A stretch of DNA of 64,000 nt from Psychrobacter sp. TAE2020 (GCF_018919485.1 NZ_JAHLMU010000001.1:1234462-1298461), one strand, 5' to 3'. Positions 31,435-43,720 are shown, counted from the first letter of the stretch. Notes: generated from the letters alone by a model not told the origin. Numbers and translations: made by a program.

Positions 31435-32913
31435 TTACCAAATACGAGCAAGCGTTGACCATTCAATCAAAGTACTTGGTAAGATACCAAAGAATACAAT
31501 AACTACTGTCACTGCGATCACCATGATACCCCCTGTACGTACGCCCCAATGCCCTACTACATCAAACTCAATAAACTGCTTCGGACGTTTGAATAGGGTT
31601 AACATCACGCGCAAGTAATAGAACAGACCTATAGAGCTACCGATAATAATCATCGCTGCTAAGAACCATTGTGCGCCTTGCACGGCAGCAAAGATAGCAA
31701 AAAACTTAGTGATAAAGCCAGCGGTCAGCGGTATACCTGCCAAGGATAACATCATAATAGTTATCACTGCCGTCAATACCGGTCGACGCCAAAATAGACC
31801 TTGATAATGGCTTAATTCGTCTGCTTCACCAGTCATTCTAAACGGACTTGACATTAGGGTCACGGCCCCAAAAGCACCGATAGAAGTAAAGGCATAAATC
31901 GCCATATACATTGTAACGACCGAATCAGCCCCAGGACCTATACTAACAATCACAATCAATACGTAACCCATATGAGCAATCGAAGAATAACCCAATAGAC
32001 GCTTGAGATTAGTCTGACGAACTGCTAATAAGTTACCGATTAGAATAGATAGGGTGGCCATGACCATAAGCAGCATTTGTACTGAAGGTAATACCAATAG
32101 CTTGGTATCTAATAAGAAGCGGATAGCCAACGCCATCATTGCCACTTTGGTCACTGAAGCCAAATAAGTGGCGACAGGCGCAGGGGCCCCTTCATAAACA
32201 TCTGGTGTCCAGATATGAAAAGGTGCCGCAGACAGCTTAAAGGCAATGCCGAACATCATCAGCGCTGCACCTAGTATCAATAGTGGCGACTGATACATAG
32301 TGGCTAACTGTAAGCTAATAGGCTTAAAGCCTAATGAGCCAACTTGCGCATAAATAAAGGCCATGCCCATCAACAATGTCGCTGATGCCGTCGCTGACAA
32401 CACCAGATACTTAAGCCCTGATTCAAGCGAGCGACTACGCAAAAAGGTATAAGCCAACATGCCATATAACGGTACTGACAATAGCTCTAGGCTTACAAAG
32501 AAGGAGGCCATATGCTGAGCACATACCATCAATAATGCGCCAGAAGTCGATAACAACATCAACAAATACAGCTCATCTTTATTGTCATGATAATTATCAA
32601 AATAAGCATATGACAAAGTACAGCAGGCCAGCGCACAGATAAAGATAACTAGCATGTTGAACTGGGCAAAACCATCAATAGCAAATAATTGACTCGCCTC
32701 AAAAAGTGCCGGACCGCTCTCAATCATCCCAGTCATCTGACCTATTAAAGTAAATAGACCAACGTTAAGTCCTATTACTGTAATAGTACCAGCGATAACA
32801 TGTGAGCGTTTAATAGTGATAGCGATCATCACTAGCAATACTGTAATTATCACCGCAACAATGGGCGCATAAGGCATCAGCCCCATCAAATCATTCATCG
32901 TAAATTCAGTCAT
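31435..32913 (-). CDS. nuoN: NADH-quinone oxidoreductase subunit N
   Basis: A 492-residue antiporter-like proton-pumping subunit of complex I, with about 14 transmembrane helices. Key blocks: MASFFVSLELLSVPLYGMLA (about residues 128-147, with the conserved Glu), GIAFKLSAAPFHIWTPDVYEGAP (about 221-243), and LKRLLGYSSIAHMGY (about 298-312). Last gene of the operon, 3 bases after nuoM. Confidence 0.97.
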   Translation of the reverse strand: MTEFTMNDLMGLMPYAPIVAVIITVLLVMIAITIKRSHVIAGTITVIGLNVGLFTLIGQMTGMIESGPALFEASQLFAIDGFAQFNMLVIFICALACCTLSYAYFDNYHDNKDELYLLMLLSTSGALLMVCAQHMASFFVSLELLSVPLYGMLAYTFLRSRSLESGLKYLVLSATASATLLMGMAFIYAQVGSLGFKPISLQLATMYQSPLLILGAALMMFGIAFKLSAAPFHIWTPDVYEGAPAPVATYLASVTKVAMMALAIRFLLDTKLLVLPSVQMLLMVMATLSILIGNLLAVRQTNLKRLLGYSSIAHMGYVLIVIVSIGPGADSVVTMYMAIYAFTSIGAFGAVTLMSSPFRMTGEADELSHYQGLFWRRPVLTAVITIMMLSLAGIPLTAGFITKFFAIFAAVQGAQWFLAAMIIIGSSIGLFYYLRVMLTLFKRPKQFIEFDVVGHWGVRTGGIMVIAVTVVIVFFGILPSTLIEWSTLARIW

Positions 32914-32916
32914 GAC

Positions 32917-34545
32917 TTAACGTGCCTCCGTTGCATCAAGTAATTGCGATGCATCTACTTGAGTTACTTCACTATAGATATAAGCATTATTAATCCACTG
33001 CATAGCGTGGCTCGAAGTATCCAATATTGGCTGCGGATATAGCCCGAGCCAAACTAGCCCAAAAGCCAGTATTAACAATAATGACACCTCACGTCGACCT
33101 AAGTCTCTTAGTCGGCGCTCAGGTAGGCCATGTGACTTAGTTTCGTGACTAGCGACTTCTTTAATATTATTAACACCAAATAGCGTGCGATACACTAGTA
33201 ATAATGAGTATAAACCTGCCAATACTAAGCTAAAGGTGGCAAAGACTACGAATACCGGATAGTCAGCAAATGAGCCGAATAAAATCATGAATTCGCCGAC
33301 GAAGTTACCAGTGCCAGGAATACCTAGCAAGGCGGCACAGAAGAACATCAGTAACGGAGCGTAGTAACGAAACTGACCCCACATACCGCCCATTACAGTG
33401 ATGTCGCGAGTATGCAAACGCTCGTATAACTGTCCTGCCATAATAAATAGCGCCGCTGAACTTAGACCATGCGCTAACATCTGTATCATCAACCCTTGCA
33501 GGCTGAGCAAACTACCCGCATAGATAGCTAGAACGATGAAGCCCATATGCGAGATACTAGTGTAAGCCAATAAGCGCTTCATATCGGTCTGCATAAAGGC
33601 CAACCACGCCCCATAGAAGATACCGATTGTTCCTAGAGTCATCGCTATAGGTGCAAACTCTTGGGAGGCTACCGGAAATAGAGGTAGCACAAAACGAATC
33701 AACCCGTAAGCGGCGGTCTTAATTAGTACCCCTGCCAAATCAACCGAACCCGCAGTAGGTGCCTGTGCATGCGCATCAGGTAACCAACCATGAAAAGGTA
33801 TAATCGGTAGCTTGACGGCAAAACCAATAAAGAAGCACAACATAATGGGATATTCCCAGCCTCCCATAGGAGTGCCGAGTAAATCATTATAGTTAAAGCT
33901 AAATCTACCAGTATGTGCCTGACTAAATAGCACTAATAATAAGATACCAATCAGCATGATCAGCCCAGAGAGCTGAGTATAGATAAAGAACTTAGTGGCT
34001 GCCTGCTCTTTGGTCTTACCGCCTACTACATCATGACCCCAAATGGCAATCAAGAAGTAGATAGGAACCAGCATCATCTCCCAAAAGAAGAAGAATAAGA
34101 ACATATCAATGGCCATAAATACGCCAATGACGCCGCCTAAGCTCCACAATAGGTTTAAGTGGAAGAAGCCAACCCGACGTTGAATCTCGTTCCAAGAACA
34201 AGCAACGGCTGCGACCCCCAATAGTCCAGTCAAACCTACCATTAGCAAGGACATACCATCCATTGCCAAATGAAAGCTGATACCCAATCTAGGTATCCAA
34301 GGCACACTAAATTCAGCGAACCAAGGTATAGCAGCTTGCGGTGCGAGCACTTGCTTGCTCATACCACTAAAGTTGCCATACTGCCATAGCACTATAGATA
34401 AGCCAAAAGTCAGCAGCATGCCGATCAAGGCAATCCAGCGTGGCAAACGCTTATTGTAACGCTCTACCAACCAGCATAATAAACCGGCAATAAATGGAAT
34501 TGCAATTAATGCTGGTAGCATCCATGTTTGTTGTAACTCTATCAT
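32917..34545 (-). CDS. nuoM: NADH-quinone oxidoreductase subunit M
   Basis: A 542-residue antiporter-like proton-pumping subunit of complex I. It shows FFFFWEMMLVPIYFLI (about residues 150-165, conserved Glu), GFAVKLPIIPFHGWLPDAHAQAP (about 238-260) and DMKRLLAYTSISHMGFI (about 326-342). Length slightly above the usual 500 because of a polar loop and a longer C-terminus. nuoL lies 1 base upstream. Confidence 0.97.
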   Translation of the reverse strand: MIELQQTWMLPALIAIPFIAGLLCWLVERYNKRLPRWIALIGMLLTFGLSIVLWQYGNFSGMSKQVLAPQAAIPWFAEFSVPWIPRLGISFHLAMDGMSLLMVGLTGLLGVAAVACSWNEIQRRVGFFHLNLLWSLGGVIGVFMAIDMFLFFFFWEMMLVPIYFLIAIWGHDVVGGKTKEQAATKFFIYTQLSGLIMLIGILLLVLFSQAHTGRFSFNYNDLLGTPMGGWEYPIMLCFFIGFAVKLPIIPFHGWLPDAHAQAPTAGSVDLAGVLIKTAAYGLIRFVLPLFPVASQEFAPIAMTLGTIGIFYGAWLAFMQTDMKRLLAYTSISHMGFIVLAIYAGSLLSLQGLMIQMLAHGLSSAALFIMAGQLYERLHTRDITVMGGMWGQFRYYAPLLMFFCAALLGIPGTGNFVGEFMILFGSFADYPVFVVFATFSLVLAGLYSLLLVYRTLFGVNNIKEVASHETKSHGLPERRLRDLGRREVSLLLILAFGLVWLGLYPQPILDTSSHAMQWINNAYIYSEVTQVDASQLLDATEAR

Positions 34546-34546
34546 C

Positions 34547-36421
34547 TTATACCACCGTCATCATTACCAGCACTAGCAATACAGCCATTCCCAAGCCGAA
34601 GCTTGCAGCATAACCTCGAAGTGACCCTGTCTGCGTCGCGGACAACACTTTATTACCCGCTGACGCCAGCATAGGTAATATTGACCAAGCTTTATCGACA
34701 GGATCGGATTTGAATAAACGACCGATGAGTAAAAAGGGTTTTACAAAAACTATATCGTATAGTGCGTCAAAACCCATACCGTGATAGCACCAGTAAAATA
34801 AAGCACCACCGATACTTGAACGTTTAAAGCTAGTGAGCAGACGACCTTTATTGACTACATATAATAGTGCTGCCACTAGTAAACCTGCTACCATCGCCCC
34901 CATCGCTATAAATTCAGCGGTGTGCTTGCCATGTGCTTGACCGGCAACTTCTAGTAAGTGGCCAACGCTCTCTGGCAATACGCCTTGTAGTGGTGGCACA
35001 ATTAGCGCACCTACAGCAGTCGATAGTACCAACAATACGCTAAGCGGTAACCAATATGACATTCCTGTCAATTTGTGCGCATGGGTCTTCTCTTCTCCAA
35101 AGAATACTATCCAAATCATACGGAAAGTATAAATAGCAGTTAAGAAAGCACCGAACACGCCCATATAGAATAATACTTGATGACCAGTAGCATAAGTTTC
35201 CCATAGGATAGCTTCTTTTGAATAAAAGCCAACCGTTACCCAAGGAATCGCTGCTAAGGCACCACCACCAATGACATAACACCAAAATACTAATGGGATC
35301 TTCTTACGTAAGCCACCCATTTTAAAGATGTTTTGCTCATGATGTACCGATAGGATGACTGCACCTGATGATAAAAACAGCAACGCTTTAAAGAATGCAT
35401 GAGCCATCAGATGAAAGATAGCCCCTTGCCAAGCACCAACGCCAAGCGCTAGGAACATATAACCAATCTGACTCATAGTCGAATAAGCTAAAATGCGTTT
35501 TATATCGGTTTGTGCCAACGCACAGAAACCAGCGACTACTAAGGTTAACGCTCCAACACCACCTACCCAATATAATAAAACCTCTGGGGTCAGTATAAAT
35601 AACGGATGCATACGGGCTATTAAATAAACCCCTGCTGTTACCATCGTTGCTGCGTGAATCAATGCCGATACTGGAGTAGGGCCTGCCATCGCATCAGCCA
35701 ACCAAGTATGTAGCGGTAGCTGGGCTGATTTACCCATTGCCCCACCCACTAACATCATGGTAGTCAAAACCATAATAGGATTATTAATATCGAACATATC
35801 TGGGGCGCGAGTAATGATCTCTTGAATATTGAGTGTACCAAATTCGCGGTACAGCAAAAATAAGCCAAAGGCCAAAAATACATCGCCAACTCGGGTGACA
35901 GTAAAAGCTTTCATCGCTGCCCGACCATTGGCCCGATCATCGAAATAAAAGCCAATCAATAGGTAAGAGCAGATACCAACGCCTTCCCAACCGAGATATA
36001 ACAATAATAAGTCGTCAGCTAGTACTAGCAATAACATACTGGCAACGAATAAATTCATATAACTAAAAAAGCGCGCGAAACCTGTATCGCCTTTCATATA
36101 CCAAGCGGCAAACAGATGAATCAAAAAGCCAATGCCAGTAATGACCCCAAGCATAGTCAGCGCTAAGCCATCAAAGCTCAGACCAAAAGTAGGCGCAAAA
36201 TCGCCAACTTGCATCCAAGTCCACATCGGTACAGTGATTACTGTGCCTGCAGGATAAGTAGTCAAAAAGGTAAAGCTAACCAACAACGTACAAAGAGCTG
36301 ATAGCGCCATGCTACCCACCCCAACGAGCGCTGCTGCTTGTTCAGTCAACCTGTCACGCATAAAGGCTAATATCAAAAAGCCAACGAGCGGGAATATAAA
36401 GGTTAATGGTAATAGACTCAT
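34547..36421 (-). CDS. nuoL: NADH-quinone oxidoreductase subunit L
   Basis: A 624-residue proton-pumping subunit of complex I, the largest antiporter-like one. It has LLYLGWEGVGICSYLLIGFY (about residues 140-159), GKSAQLPLHTWLADAMAGPTPVSALIHAATM (about 230-260) and DIKRILAYSTMSQIGYM (about 308-324), plus the C-terminal lateral helix region. Length matches E. coli NuoL (about 613). Confidence 0.97.
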   Translation of the reverse strand: MSLLPLTFIFPLVGFLILAFMRDRLTEQAAALVGVGSMALSALCTLLVSFTFLTTYPAGTVITVPMWTWMQVGDFAPTFGLSFDGLALTMLGVITGIGFLIHLFAAWYMKGDTGFARFFSYMNLFVASMLLLVLADDLLLLYLGWEGVGICSYLLIGFYFDDRANGRAAMKAFTVTRVGDVFLAFGLFLLYREFGTLNIQEIITRAPDMFDINNPIMVLTTMMLVGGAMGKSAQLPLHTWLADAMAGPTPVSALIHAATMVTAGVYLIARMHPLFILTPEVLLYWVGGVGALTLVVAGFCALAQTDIKRILAYSTMSQIGYMFLALGVGAWQGAIFHLMAHAFFKALLFLSSGAVILSVHHEQNIFKMGGLRKKIPLVFWCYVIGGGALAAIPWVTVGFYSKEAILWETYATGHQVLFYMGVFGAFLTAIYTFRMIWIVFFGEEKTHAHKLTGMSYWLPLSVLLVLSTAVGALIVPPLQGVLPESVGHLLEVAGQAHGKHTAEFIAMGAMVAGLLVAALLYVVNKGRLLTSFKRSSIGGALFYWCYHGMGFDALYDIVFVKPFLLIGRLFKSDPVDKAWSILPMLASAGNKVLSATQTGSLRGYAASFGLGMAVLLVLVMMTVV

Positions 36422-36425
36422 GACA

Positions 36426-36833
36426 TCATCCTTTCATCTCATTGGCGCTATCGACATCGAGATGTCCACGCTTATGATAAAACTGTAATAAGATTGCTAG
36501 CCCAATAGAGACTTCAGCTGCTGCGAGGGTTAATATAAAAATAAACATTATTTGTCCATCTGGATCAACCCAACGGCTGCCTGCTACTACAAATGCCAGT
36601 GCGGCCGCATTCATCATGATCTCAAGACTCATCAGCATAAATAAGAAGTTACGCCTGACCATTACCCCGCAAAGACCAATAGAGAATAAAACTCCAGCTA
36701 ATATAAGTCCATGGCTCATGGGGATCATACCCAAGACGTTTTGCACCTCGACAGTAGGCTGTACTAAGCCTACTACTTCATGGGCAAATGGCACAGCCGC
36801 TACTTCCGTTGCCACGCTTACTGCTTGTACCAT
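36426..36833 (-). CDS. nuoK: NADH-quinone oxidoreductase subunit K, possibly N-terminally extended
   Basis: A small three-helix membrane subunit of complex I. The family part begins at [15 protein letters not shown] (residue 36; ATG at 36728) and contains [20 protein letters not shown] (with the conserved Glu) and [17 protein letters not shown], ending [10 protein letters not shown]. The reading frame opens 35 residues earlier at ATG 36833, overlapping the nuoJ stop (TGATG). No ribosome site at a good distance precedes ATG 36728, so translation from 36833 coupled to nuoJ is plausible and would give 135 residues instead of about 100. Confidence 0.92.
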   Translation of the reverse strand: MVQAVSVATEVAAVPFAHEVVGLVQPTVEVQNVLGMIPMSHGLILAGVLFSIGLCGVMVRRNFLFMLMSLEIMMNAAALAFVVAGSRWVDPDGQIMFIFILTLAAAEVSIGLAILLQFYHKRGHLDVDSANEMKG

Positions 36834-37561
36834 CAGTCTAACTCCTTATGCAAGGCAGGCTTGGCTCGCTGCATACTCACTGACTTACCAACATAGTCAT
36901 GCGGATCAACATCTTTATATTCATAAGGCTCAACTGTTGTCACAGCGTCAGTAACATCAGCCGAAGTATGACCATCGTATTCTTTAACACTACCTACACT
37001 CGGCTGAGAGTCTAAGCTTTCATTACTGATGATCTCATCATCAATAGACTCTTTACCCAAATGATAAGCAGCAACCAAAGCTGCTAACAGTAATAAGGCG
37101 GCAATCTCAACCAATAGGATATATTTGCTAAATAATGCGGTGCCTACTGCTTTGGCAGGAATACTAACACCGCCAATCATTGCTGCTGGATCAGAGTTAC
37201 TACCTATCATCGCATAAAGAACCACAGCAATAATAAACGTCAGCCCTGTCGGCACTGCCCAAGTTTTGGCATCTAACCAGCGCTCTTCACGAGCATCATT
37301 AGCCATCCCTAAATTGAGCATCATAATCACAAACACGAATAAGATTAAGATAGCACCCGCATAGACCACAATTTCAAGCGCCCCAGCAAAGGATGCACCG
37401 ATGATAAAAAATATCCCAGCAATAGCCATTAGGGTAACGATCATCGATAAAATAGCGTGTACTGGATTGGCAAGTATTACTACACGTAGACTGGCAAATA
37501 TAGCCACCGCTGCTAATGCGTAAAACCCGACCAACTCAGGATTATTTAAAAAATTCATCAT
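36833..37561 (-). CDS. nuoJ: NADH-quinone oxidoreductase subunit J
   Basis: A 242-residue membrane subunit of complex I with five helices, including [19 protein letters not shown] (about residues 66-84), the conserved pi-bulge helix region. The C-terminal 80 residues after the last helix are polar and acidic, longer than in E. coli NuoJ (184 residues). Overlaps nuoI by 4 bases and nuoK by 1. Confidence 0.95.
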   Translation of the reverse strand: MMNFLNNPELVGFYALAAVAIFASLRVVILANPVHAILSMIVTLMAIAGIFFIIGASFAGALEIVVYAGAILILFVFVIMMLNLGMANDAREERWLDAKTWAVPTGLTFIIAVVLYAMIGSNSDPAAMIGGVSIPAKAVGTALFSKYILLVEIAALLLLAALVAAYHLGKESIDDEIISNESLDSQPSVGSVKEYDGHTSADVTDAVTTVEPYEYKDVDPHDYVGKSVSMQRAKPALHKELD

Positions 37562-38106
37562 GGCAGCAAGCTCCTTAGATCAATAGGTGCCGCTTCGTTT
37601 TGTGCAGCGCCTTTTGGTTTATCTGCTACCGCCATACCGGATACCCGATAATAGTTATAATCAGGATACTTACCTGGCCCGGATATCAGCAAATGCTCTT
37701 TTTCATAAACTAAATCTTGACGAACATACTCAGCCATTTCAAAATCAGGGGTCATCTGAATAGCTGTAGTTGGACAAGCTTCTTCACAGAGTCCACAAAA
37801 GATACACCGTGAAAAGTTAATGCGGAAAAATTCTGGGTACCAGCGACCATCTTCACGCTCAGCTTTTTGTAGCGAGATACAGCCCACTGGACAAGCAACC
37901 GCACAAAGGTTACAGGCGACACAGCGCTCATCACCATCAGGATCACGAGACAAAATAATACGTCCGCGAAAACGTGGTGGTACAGGTACGGGTACTTCTG
38001 GATATAAGATGGTATCGCGTGGCCTAATGGCATGACTATTCACCATCCACATACTACGGATGATAGTATAAAAGCCAACGATGATCTTTCTTATGCTAGT
38101 AAACAT
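37558..38106 (-). CDS. nuoI: NADH-quinone oxidoreductase subunit I
   Basis: A 182-residue peripheral-arm subunit carrying two 4Fe-4S clusters. Cluster motifs are [16 protein letters not shown] (about residues 62-77) and [16 protein letters not shown] (about 101-116), both complete. Electrons pass from NuoG through NuoI to NuoB. Length matches E. coli NuoI (180). The gene overlaps nuoJ by 4 bases. Confidence 0.98.
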   Translation of the reverse strand: MFTSIRKIIVGFYTIIRSMWMVNSHAIRPRDTILYPEVPVPVPPRFRGRIILSRDPDGDERCVACNLCAVACPVGCISLQKAEREDGRWYPEFFRINFSRCIFCGLCEEACPTTAIQMTPDFEMAEYVRQDLVYEKEHLLISGPGKYPDYNYYRVSGMAVADKPKGAAQNEAAPIDLRSLLP

Positions 38107-38144
38107 GGGGTTATTATCCTTATCAGCTCTGCCCTAGCCGCTAA

Positions 38145-39197
38145 TTAATACACTATCGGCGTTGGAAAAAAGATCAAAATTACTGCCGCAGTAACTAATA
38201 AATTAATTAAGGTTATCGGCAAACAGACCTTCCAGCCAAAATTCATTACCTGATCATAGCGTGGACGCATGAGTGAGCCCCGTGCCAGAATAAACATGGT
38301 CATAAAGAATAGCGTTTTAATCATGAACCAAAAAGCTGGTGGAATAAATGGAATATCTAAATTAAAAGGGGCTAACCAACCACCGAAAAATAAACAAGTC
38401 ATCAAGGCTGAAATGAGTACCACGTTGACATACTCACCAATAAAGAACATACCAAACTTCATACCTGAGTATTCAACATGATAGCCTTCGGCAAGCTCTT
38501 GCTCAGCTTCTGGCTGATCGAAAGGATGTCTATGGGTAACTGCCACGCCCGCTATAACAAAAGTTAAGAAGCCAAAGAATTGTGGGAAGATGTACCAGCC
38601 ATCACTCTGCGCTTCAACGATCATTCGCAAGTTAAAGGAGCCTGTTAAAGCCACTACGCCCATCAATGATAAGCCTAAGAATACTTCATAGCTGATGGTT
38701 TGTGCTGCTGAACGTAAGCCCCCTAATAATGAGAACTTATTCGCTGATGCCCAACCGCCGAACATTACCGCATAAACGGCAAGACCCGCCATAGCAAAGA
38801 AGAATAAAATTCCGATATCCCAATCAGCAACCCCAAAGGTTGGCGATATAGGAATAATGGCAAATGACGCCAGTGCGGTAAACATCGCTACCGCTGGTGC
38901 CAAAGTAAACATAAACTTATCAGTAAAATTCGGCGTCCAGTCTTCTTTAAAGAAGATCTTGAGCATATCGGCAACTAACTGTAAGGAACCAAAAGGCCCT
39001 ACACGGTTCGGACCATAACGATCCTGCCAAAGCGCTAGCATCCGGCGCTCATAAACGATCATCAGAGCGGCGACAATAACCACCACTAAGAAGATAACTA
39101 ATGACTGTATGACCAAAAATAGAATGGACCAGCTGTCAAAAGTCATTATACCAGCCAAAAAGCTTGGCACATCAGGGATAATACGAGTAAACGACAT
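38145..39197 (-). CDS. nuoH: NADH-quinone oxidoreductase subunit H
   Basis: A 350-residue membrane subunit that forms the quinone channel with NuoB and NuoD. Blocks include [31 protein letters not shown] in the first third, [18 protein letters not shown] (about 229-246) and the acidic loop conserved in the quinone chamber. Eight helices are expected. Normal length; nuoG ends 1 base upstream. Confidence 0.97.
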   Translation of the reverse strand: MSFTRIIPDVPSFLAGIMTFDSWSILFLVIQSLVIFLVVVIVAALMIVYERRMLALWQDRYGPNRVGPFGSLQLVADMLKIFFKEDWTPNFTDKFMFTLAPAVAMFTALASFAIIPISPTFGVADWDIGILFFFAMAGLAVYAVMFGGWASANKFSLLGGLRSAAQTISYEVFLGLSLMGVVALTGSFNLRMIVEAQSDGWYIFPQFFGFLTFVIAGVAVTHRHPFDQPEAEQELAEGYHVEYSGMKFGMFFIGEYVNVVLISALMTCLFFGGWLAPFNLDIPFIPPAFWFMIKTLFFMTMFILARGSLMRPRYDQVMNFGWKVCLPITLINLLVTAAVILIFFPTPIVY

Positions 39198-39198
39198 C

Positions 39199-42100
39199 TT
39201 ACACTTCCTGTATGCTAGTTGGCGCTGCTAAATCTATGACATTTGCCATGTCACCTATGATAGTCATCACTTCTGCTGGTGCTGCAACTCTACTTACCGA
39301 TGCTGGTAGCGAAGGATGGATAATACTCACTTGCCCAACTGGATAGCCGATACAGCCTTCTGCTAAATAAGGCACTAGCTGCACAGGTAAAGTAATCTGT
39401 TGGTTATCAACTTCAATAGCTAAATAATCACCAGCGGTAATTTGCCAGTCCTGAGCATCCTCAATACCGATACGCCAAGTAGCGATAGGTAATTGTTCCG
39501 CTACCACTGGACTGCGTGAAGCCATCATAGAGCTGGCATAAATATTATAAATAGGCACTAGTTTGGCGTGCCCTTGTTGAATATTAGTACTAGGTAAAGC
39601 GCTAGCTTCTGGAGCTATATACTGGCGTAGTGCCAAACGCTCGTTTTGATCAAATAAGCGGACACCGGGATCACCATTTTTAAGGCTACCCCCTACTTTA
39701 TCTTGGTATTTATTCCAAGCTTGTGGTGAGTTCCAACCAGGAGTGTTAGCAAACGGAATCATCGAACTTGGCGTTTCAGTACCACTATAGCCTTCCATTG
39801 AAAAGGTTAAGCTAGTATCCAAATCTTTTGGTTGCATGGGCTCATGTACTGATAACGGTGCACGCATAGCAGTACGACCTGAATAGCGACGTGGCTCACG
39901 AGCTATCTTCAGACCAGTTATACGATAATCTGCATCGGGCGCCGCGCCTTTAATACCAGCAAGCTTAGGATGAGTGGCTATCAAAGCATTGATGACGTCA
40001 TCGAGCTGAGTCCAATCGACTGACTTACCTTGTAAGCTGCTATGTACTGCATGCAACCAACGCCAGCCTTCTTTAATGCTGCTGAGCGGATGATAATAGT
40101 TGTTATCATAAACTTGGAAGAAGCGCTGCGCGCGACCTTCAGCTGAAACCAAGGTGCCATCTGCTTCTGCAAAACTAGCCGCTGGTAAAACGATATCGAC
40201 ATGCTCATGCCAGTCCAATAACTGATGGTCGAGGGCAATGACTGTCTTATTGCTTAACAATTGGCTAAGTTTTTGCGCATCAATAGCATCAGTCAGCTGA
40301 TTTTCAGCAACTACTACTACCTCAAAATCAGAGGCTAGCAACTCTTCTACAGACTGACCCCCTAGCATGCAGACCCCAATACTATTGGCATCAGGTACCG
40401 TTAGGTAGATGCCCGCTTGGGCACTATAGCGAGTGTTGTGCTCTCTTAGCTCAAGCTTTTTAGCAGGTTGGCGCTCGAGATTATCTTCTGTCTCTTTATC
40501 AGTACCGACTGCTGACTTCGCCGGTTTAGCCGCTAGCTCTTGATCATCAGTAGGCTGCGTGGTTTGTGCTTGTTGTTCAGCGACAGCTACATTAGCTGCT
40601 TGTACTTTGGCATTATGAGCGTCAACTTGACTTTGCTCAGTAGCTTTAATCGCCGCGCGTTTTTGACTCAGAGCTTGAGTGATTTGAGCAGCAGCTTCAA
40701 TCATAGCTATAGATGATAAGCTAGTACCCGATACAATCAGGGGCTTATCAGCTTGGATTAAATCATAAGCAATTTGCTGCGCTAAGGCTTGCATCGGGTT
40801 CACTTGCTGATCCGCTGCCTGTTCTGAAGCGGCATTCGGAGTTTGCGGATCGATGATGTCTGCTAAATCATTGGCTAATTTGTTGATCTCATCGGCTACT
40901 TTAAAACCAAGCGCCGTAATGTCTTCTGGCGTCGCTACTACACTGACCTTACTGATATCGTCGAGTTTAGTTTCACAGACATCCAAAATATAAATGGGAC
41001 TTAGCGCCCCTTGACCAATACGTTGTACAGGTTCTGCTAGCCAAGCTTGCGTTTTGGCAGCAGCGGCCATTTTTATCGCTTCATTCTTAGCAGATTGACG
41101 GATAGATAAAGCAACTCGTGCAGAAGTCTGAGTAATATCTTCGCCTAAAATAAGTACTGCATCATGGCTTTCGATGTCAGTCATTCCAGGATTATAGACC
41201 CCTTCAGTACTGAGTACTTCGATACATTTATTAACTAATGCTTGCTGTTGATGGTTAAGGCCCGTGGAGAAGTTATCAAAACCAACTAGATTCTTCAGAG
41301 CAAAGTTAGTCTCAAGGCTAGCACGTGGCGAACCAATACCTATGACTTTTTTATTTTTTAGACGCTTGATAGTTTCATCGAGAGCATAGTCAATATTTAT
41401 TTTGACGTGCTTGCCATTGATGCGCTCAAGCGCTTGCGTTGGACGATCTTCTCGATTGACATAACCATAGCCAAAACGGCCTCGGTCACATAAGAAATAA
41501 CGGTTTACTTCGCCGTTATAGCGGTTTTCAATCCGGCGTAACTCGCCATAGCGCTCACCCGGTGAAATATTACAGCCTGCTGAGCAACCATGACAGATAC
41601 TTGGGGCATACTGCATATCCCATTTACGATTGTAGCGTTCTGAGTGAGTCTTATCAGTGAACACCCCTGTTGGGCAAACCTCTGTTAAGTTACCCGAGAA
41701 CTCACTTTCAAATTGACCGTCTTGATCACGACCGAAATAAACCCGATTATTGGAGCCATAAACGCCTAAATCTTCGCCACCAGCATAGTCTTTATAAAAA
41801 CGTACGCAACGATAGCAAGCGATACAACGGTTCATCTCATGGGCAATAAAAGGCCCAAGCTCTTGGTTATGATGGGTACGCTTGGTAAAACGATAACGAC
41901 GATGGTTATGACCGGACATATAAGTCATATCTTGCAGATGACAATGACCGCCCTCTTCACAAGTAGGGCAATCATGCGGATGGTTAGTCATCAGTAGCTC
42001 AATCATTGACTTACGAAATGCTTTCGCTTCATCATCGGTGACTGAGATATACATATCATCGCTTGGGGCGACCATACAAGACATTACTAATCTACCGCGA

Positions 42101-42285
42101 CCTGCTTCTAAATCTTCTTTGCTTTGAAATTGCTTGACCGCACACTGACGGCAAGAGCCTACTGAGCCTAGAGCCGGATGATAACAAAAATAGGGCACAT
42201 CTATACCTAGCGATAAGCACGCTTGTAGCAAGTTGTCCGCGCTATCTACTTCGACAGTGGTTCCATCAATATGTATGACTGCCAT
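39199..42285 (-). CDS. nuoG: NADH-quinone oxidoreductase subunit G with internal insertion
   Basis: A 1028-residue peripheral-arm subunit. The N-terminal 2Fe-2S and 4Fe-4S ligands are complete: [15 protein letters not shown] (about residues 34-48), [13 protein letters not shown] (about 103-115), [11 protein letters not shown] and CPTGVF. The extra cluster of the gammaproteobacterial type is present too (CHGCSAGC, about 232-239). The rest is a molybdopterin-oxidoreductase fold without cofactor. A charged Ala/Gln/Lys-rich insertion at about 540-615 accounts for most of its excess over the 908 residues of E. coli NuoG. Confidence 0.96.
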   Translation of the reverse strand: MAVIHIDGTTVEVDSADNLLQACLSLGIDVPYFCYHPALGSVGSCRQCAVKQFQSKEDLEAGRGRLVMSCMVAPSDDMYISVTDDEAKAFRKSMIELLMTNHPHDCPTCEEGGHCHLQDMTYMSGHNHRRYRFTKRTHHNQELGPFIAHEMNRCIACYRCVRFYKDYAGGEDLGVYGSNNRVYFGRDQDGQFESEFSGNLTEVCPTGVFTDKTHSERYNRKWDMQYAPSICHGCSAGCNISPGERYGELRRIENRYNGEVNRYFLCDRGRFGYGYVNREDRPTQALERINGKHVKINIDYALDETIKRLKNKKVIGIGSPRASLETNFALKNLVGFDNFSTGLNHQQQALVNKCIEVLSTEGVYNPGMTDIESHDAVLILGEDITQTSARVALSIRQSAKNEAIKMAAAAKTQAWLAEPVQRIGQGALSPIYILDVCETKLDDISKVSVVATPEDITALGFKVADEINKLANDLADIIDPQTPNAASEQAADQQVNPMQALAQQIAYDLIQADKPLIVSGTSLSSIAMIEAAAQITQALSQKRAAIKATEQSQVDAHNAKVQAANVAVAEQQAQTTQPTDDQELAAKPAKSAVGTDKETEDNLERQPAKKLELREHNTRYSAQAGIYLTVPDANSIGVCMLGGQSVEELLASDFEVVVVAENQLTDAIDAQKLSQLLSNKTVIALDHQLLDWHEHVDIVLPAASFAEADGTLVSAEGRAQRFFQVYDNNYYHPLSSIKEGWRWLHAVHSSLQGKSVDWTQLDDVINALIATHPKLAGIKGAAPDADYRITGLKIAREPRRYSGRTAMRAPLSVHEPMQPKDLDTSLTFSMEGYSGTETPSSMIPFANTPGWNSPQAWNKYQDKVGGSLKNGDPGVRLFDQNERLALRQYIAPEASALPSTNIQQGHAKLVPIYNIYASSMMASRSPVVAEQLPIATWRIGIEDAQDWQITAGDYLAIEVDNQQITLPVQLVPYLAEGCIGYPVGQVSIIHPSLPASVSRVAAPAEVMTIIGDMANVIDLAAPTSIQEV

Positions 42286-42295
42286 GCCGCTCTCC

Positions 42296-43720
42296 TTATT
42301 TCGCTACTAGCTGTTGACTATCTACAGCCTCAATGACTTCTTCACCGACCGCTTGCGCAATCTTTCGATCAAACTCAGGACGGAAATATTTGAGCGCACT
42401 CATAAGTGGCTCCATAGCACCCGGGGCATGAGCACAAAAAGTCTTGCCAAGCCATAAATCACGAGTTAGCTCTTCTAGTTTTTCAACATCGCCCAGCTGA
42501 CCTTCACCATCATTGATAGCAGTTAGCAGCTTGACGCCCCAAGGTAATCCATCGCGGCAAGGCGTACAAAAACCGCACGACTCACGTTGGAAGAAAATCT
42601 CAAGGTTGCGTAGCAAGGGCACCATATCTTGCTCTTCATCGACTACCATAATTAGTCCGGTTCCCATCCGACTACCGGCAGCCTGAATAGTATCAAAATC
42701 GACTACAGTATCTAAATGATCAGCGGTCAAAAAGTCAGTAGAGGCGCCGCCCGGCAACCAAGCCTTAAGAGTGCGGCCTTCTTGCATACCACCAGCGAAG
42801 TCATCGATAATTTCGCGAGCAGTATAGCCAAAGGGCAACTCCCATAGACCGGGATCATTGACTAACCCTGAGCAACCAAACAGCTTAGTGCCCGGAGTTT
42901 CGACTACCCCTTTAGACTTAGGTAAATCCTGATACCACTCGCTACCATGTAAAATAATGGCGGAGACGTTATGCAAGGTTTCGACATTGTTGACTACGGT
43001 TGGACGACCCCATGCCCCAGCTACTTGCGGAAATGGTGGTTTAGTACGTGGATTAGCACGACGCCCTTCTAAAGAGTTGAGCAAAGCAGTCTCTTCACCA
43101 CAAATATAGCGTCCAGCACCAGTATGCACATGCAGATCAAAACTATAGCCTGAGCCTAAAATATCGTCGCCAAGTAAGTTATTGGCTTTAAGCTCTTCGA
43201 CAGCAGCATTAAGACGCTCAGCCGCTAAGATATATTCACCGCGGATAAAGATGTAGCCCGCAGTAGCTCCGATGGCATAAGCAGAAATGATCATTCCTTC
43301 GATAAGCTGTAGTGGTAGGCGCTCCATCAACAGTCGATCTTTAAAAGTACCCGGTTCCATCTCATCAGCATTACAAACTAAATAGCGTGGCCCGCCATCA
43401 GGGGGTGCCATCAACGACCATTTGATACCTGCTGGAAACCCTGCACCACCACGACCTTTGACTACCGCTTCTTTGATAGTCTTCAGCGTAGCTTCTGCAG
43501 TTTGATTTAGAGTCATTTTAAGCGCTTCAAAACCACGTAGTGATTCGTAAGTCGCCAGATCTAATACCGCATCATGATGGGCTAAACGCCAAGTTAGAGG
43601 CTTAGTCTCACTAGTAGCCGTGGATTTGTCACCATATATTGGGATACGCTGCTCATTAAGCTGGCTGGGTGCTTTACCTTGGCTACGAAGGGCAACTTGT
43701 TCTGCAACCGTTAATCTCAT
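42296..43720 (-). CDS. nuoF: NADH-quinone oxidoreductase subunit F
   Basis: A 474-residue subunit that binds NADH and FMN and carries cluster N3. It has the glycine-rich [16 protein letters not shown] (about residues 89-104), [14 protein letters not shown] (about 117-130), [21 protein letters not shown] (about 202-222) and the 4Fe-4S ligands [12 protein letters not shown] (about 383-394). It overlaps nuoE by 4 bases. Confidence 0.98.
   Translation of the reverse strand: MRLTVAEQVALRSQGKAPSQLNEQRIPIYGDKSTATSETKPLTWRLAHHDAVLDLATYESLRGFEALKMTLNQTAEATLKTIKEAVVKGRGGAGFPAGIKWSLMAPPDGGPRYLVCNADEMEPGTFKDRLLMERLPLQLIEGMIISAYAIGATAGYIFIRGEYILAAERLNAAVEELKANNLLGDDILGSGYSFDLHVHTGAGRYICGEETALLNSLEGRRANPRTKPPFPQVAGAWGRPTVVNNVETLHNVSAIILHGSEWYQDLPKSKGVVETPGTKLFGCSGLVNDPGLWELPFGYTAREIIDDFAGGMQEGRTLKAWLPGGASTDFLTADHLDTVVDFDTIQAAGSRMGTGLIMVVDEEQDMVPLLRNLEIFFQRESCGFCTPCRDGLPWGVKLLTAINDGEGQLGDVEKLEELTRDLWLGKTFCAHAPGAMEPLMSALKYFRPEFDRKIAQAVGEEVIEAVDSQQLVAK

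Noticed and set aside
35040..35570. Trp/Cys/Tyr-rich frames inside nuoL in another frame.
   Set aside because: They are out-of-frame shadows of a certain gene.
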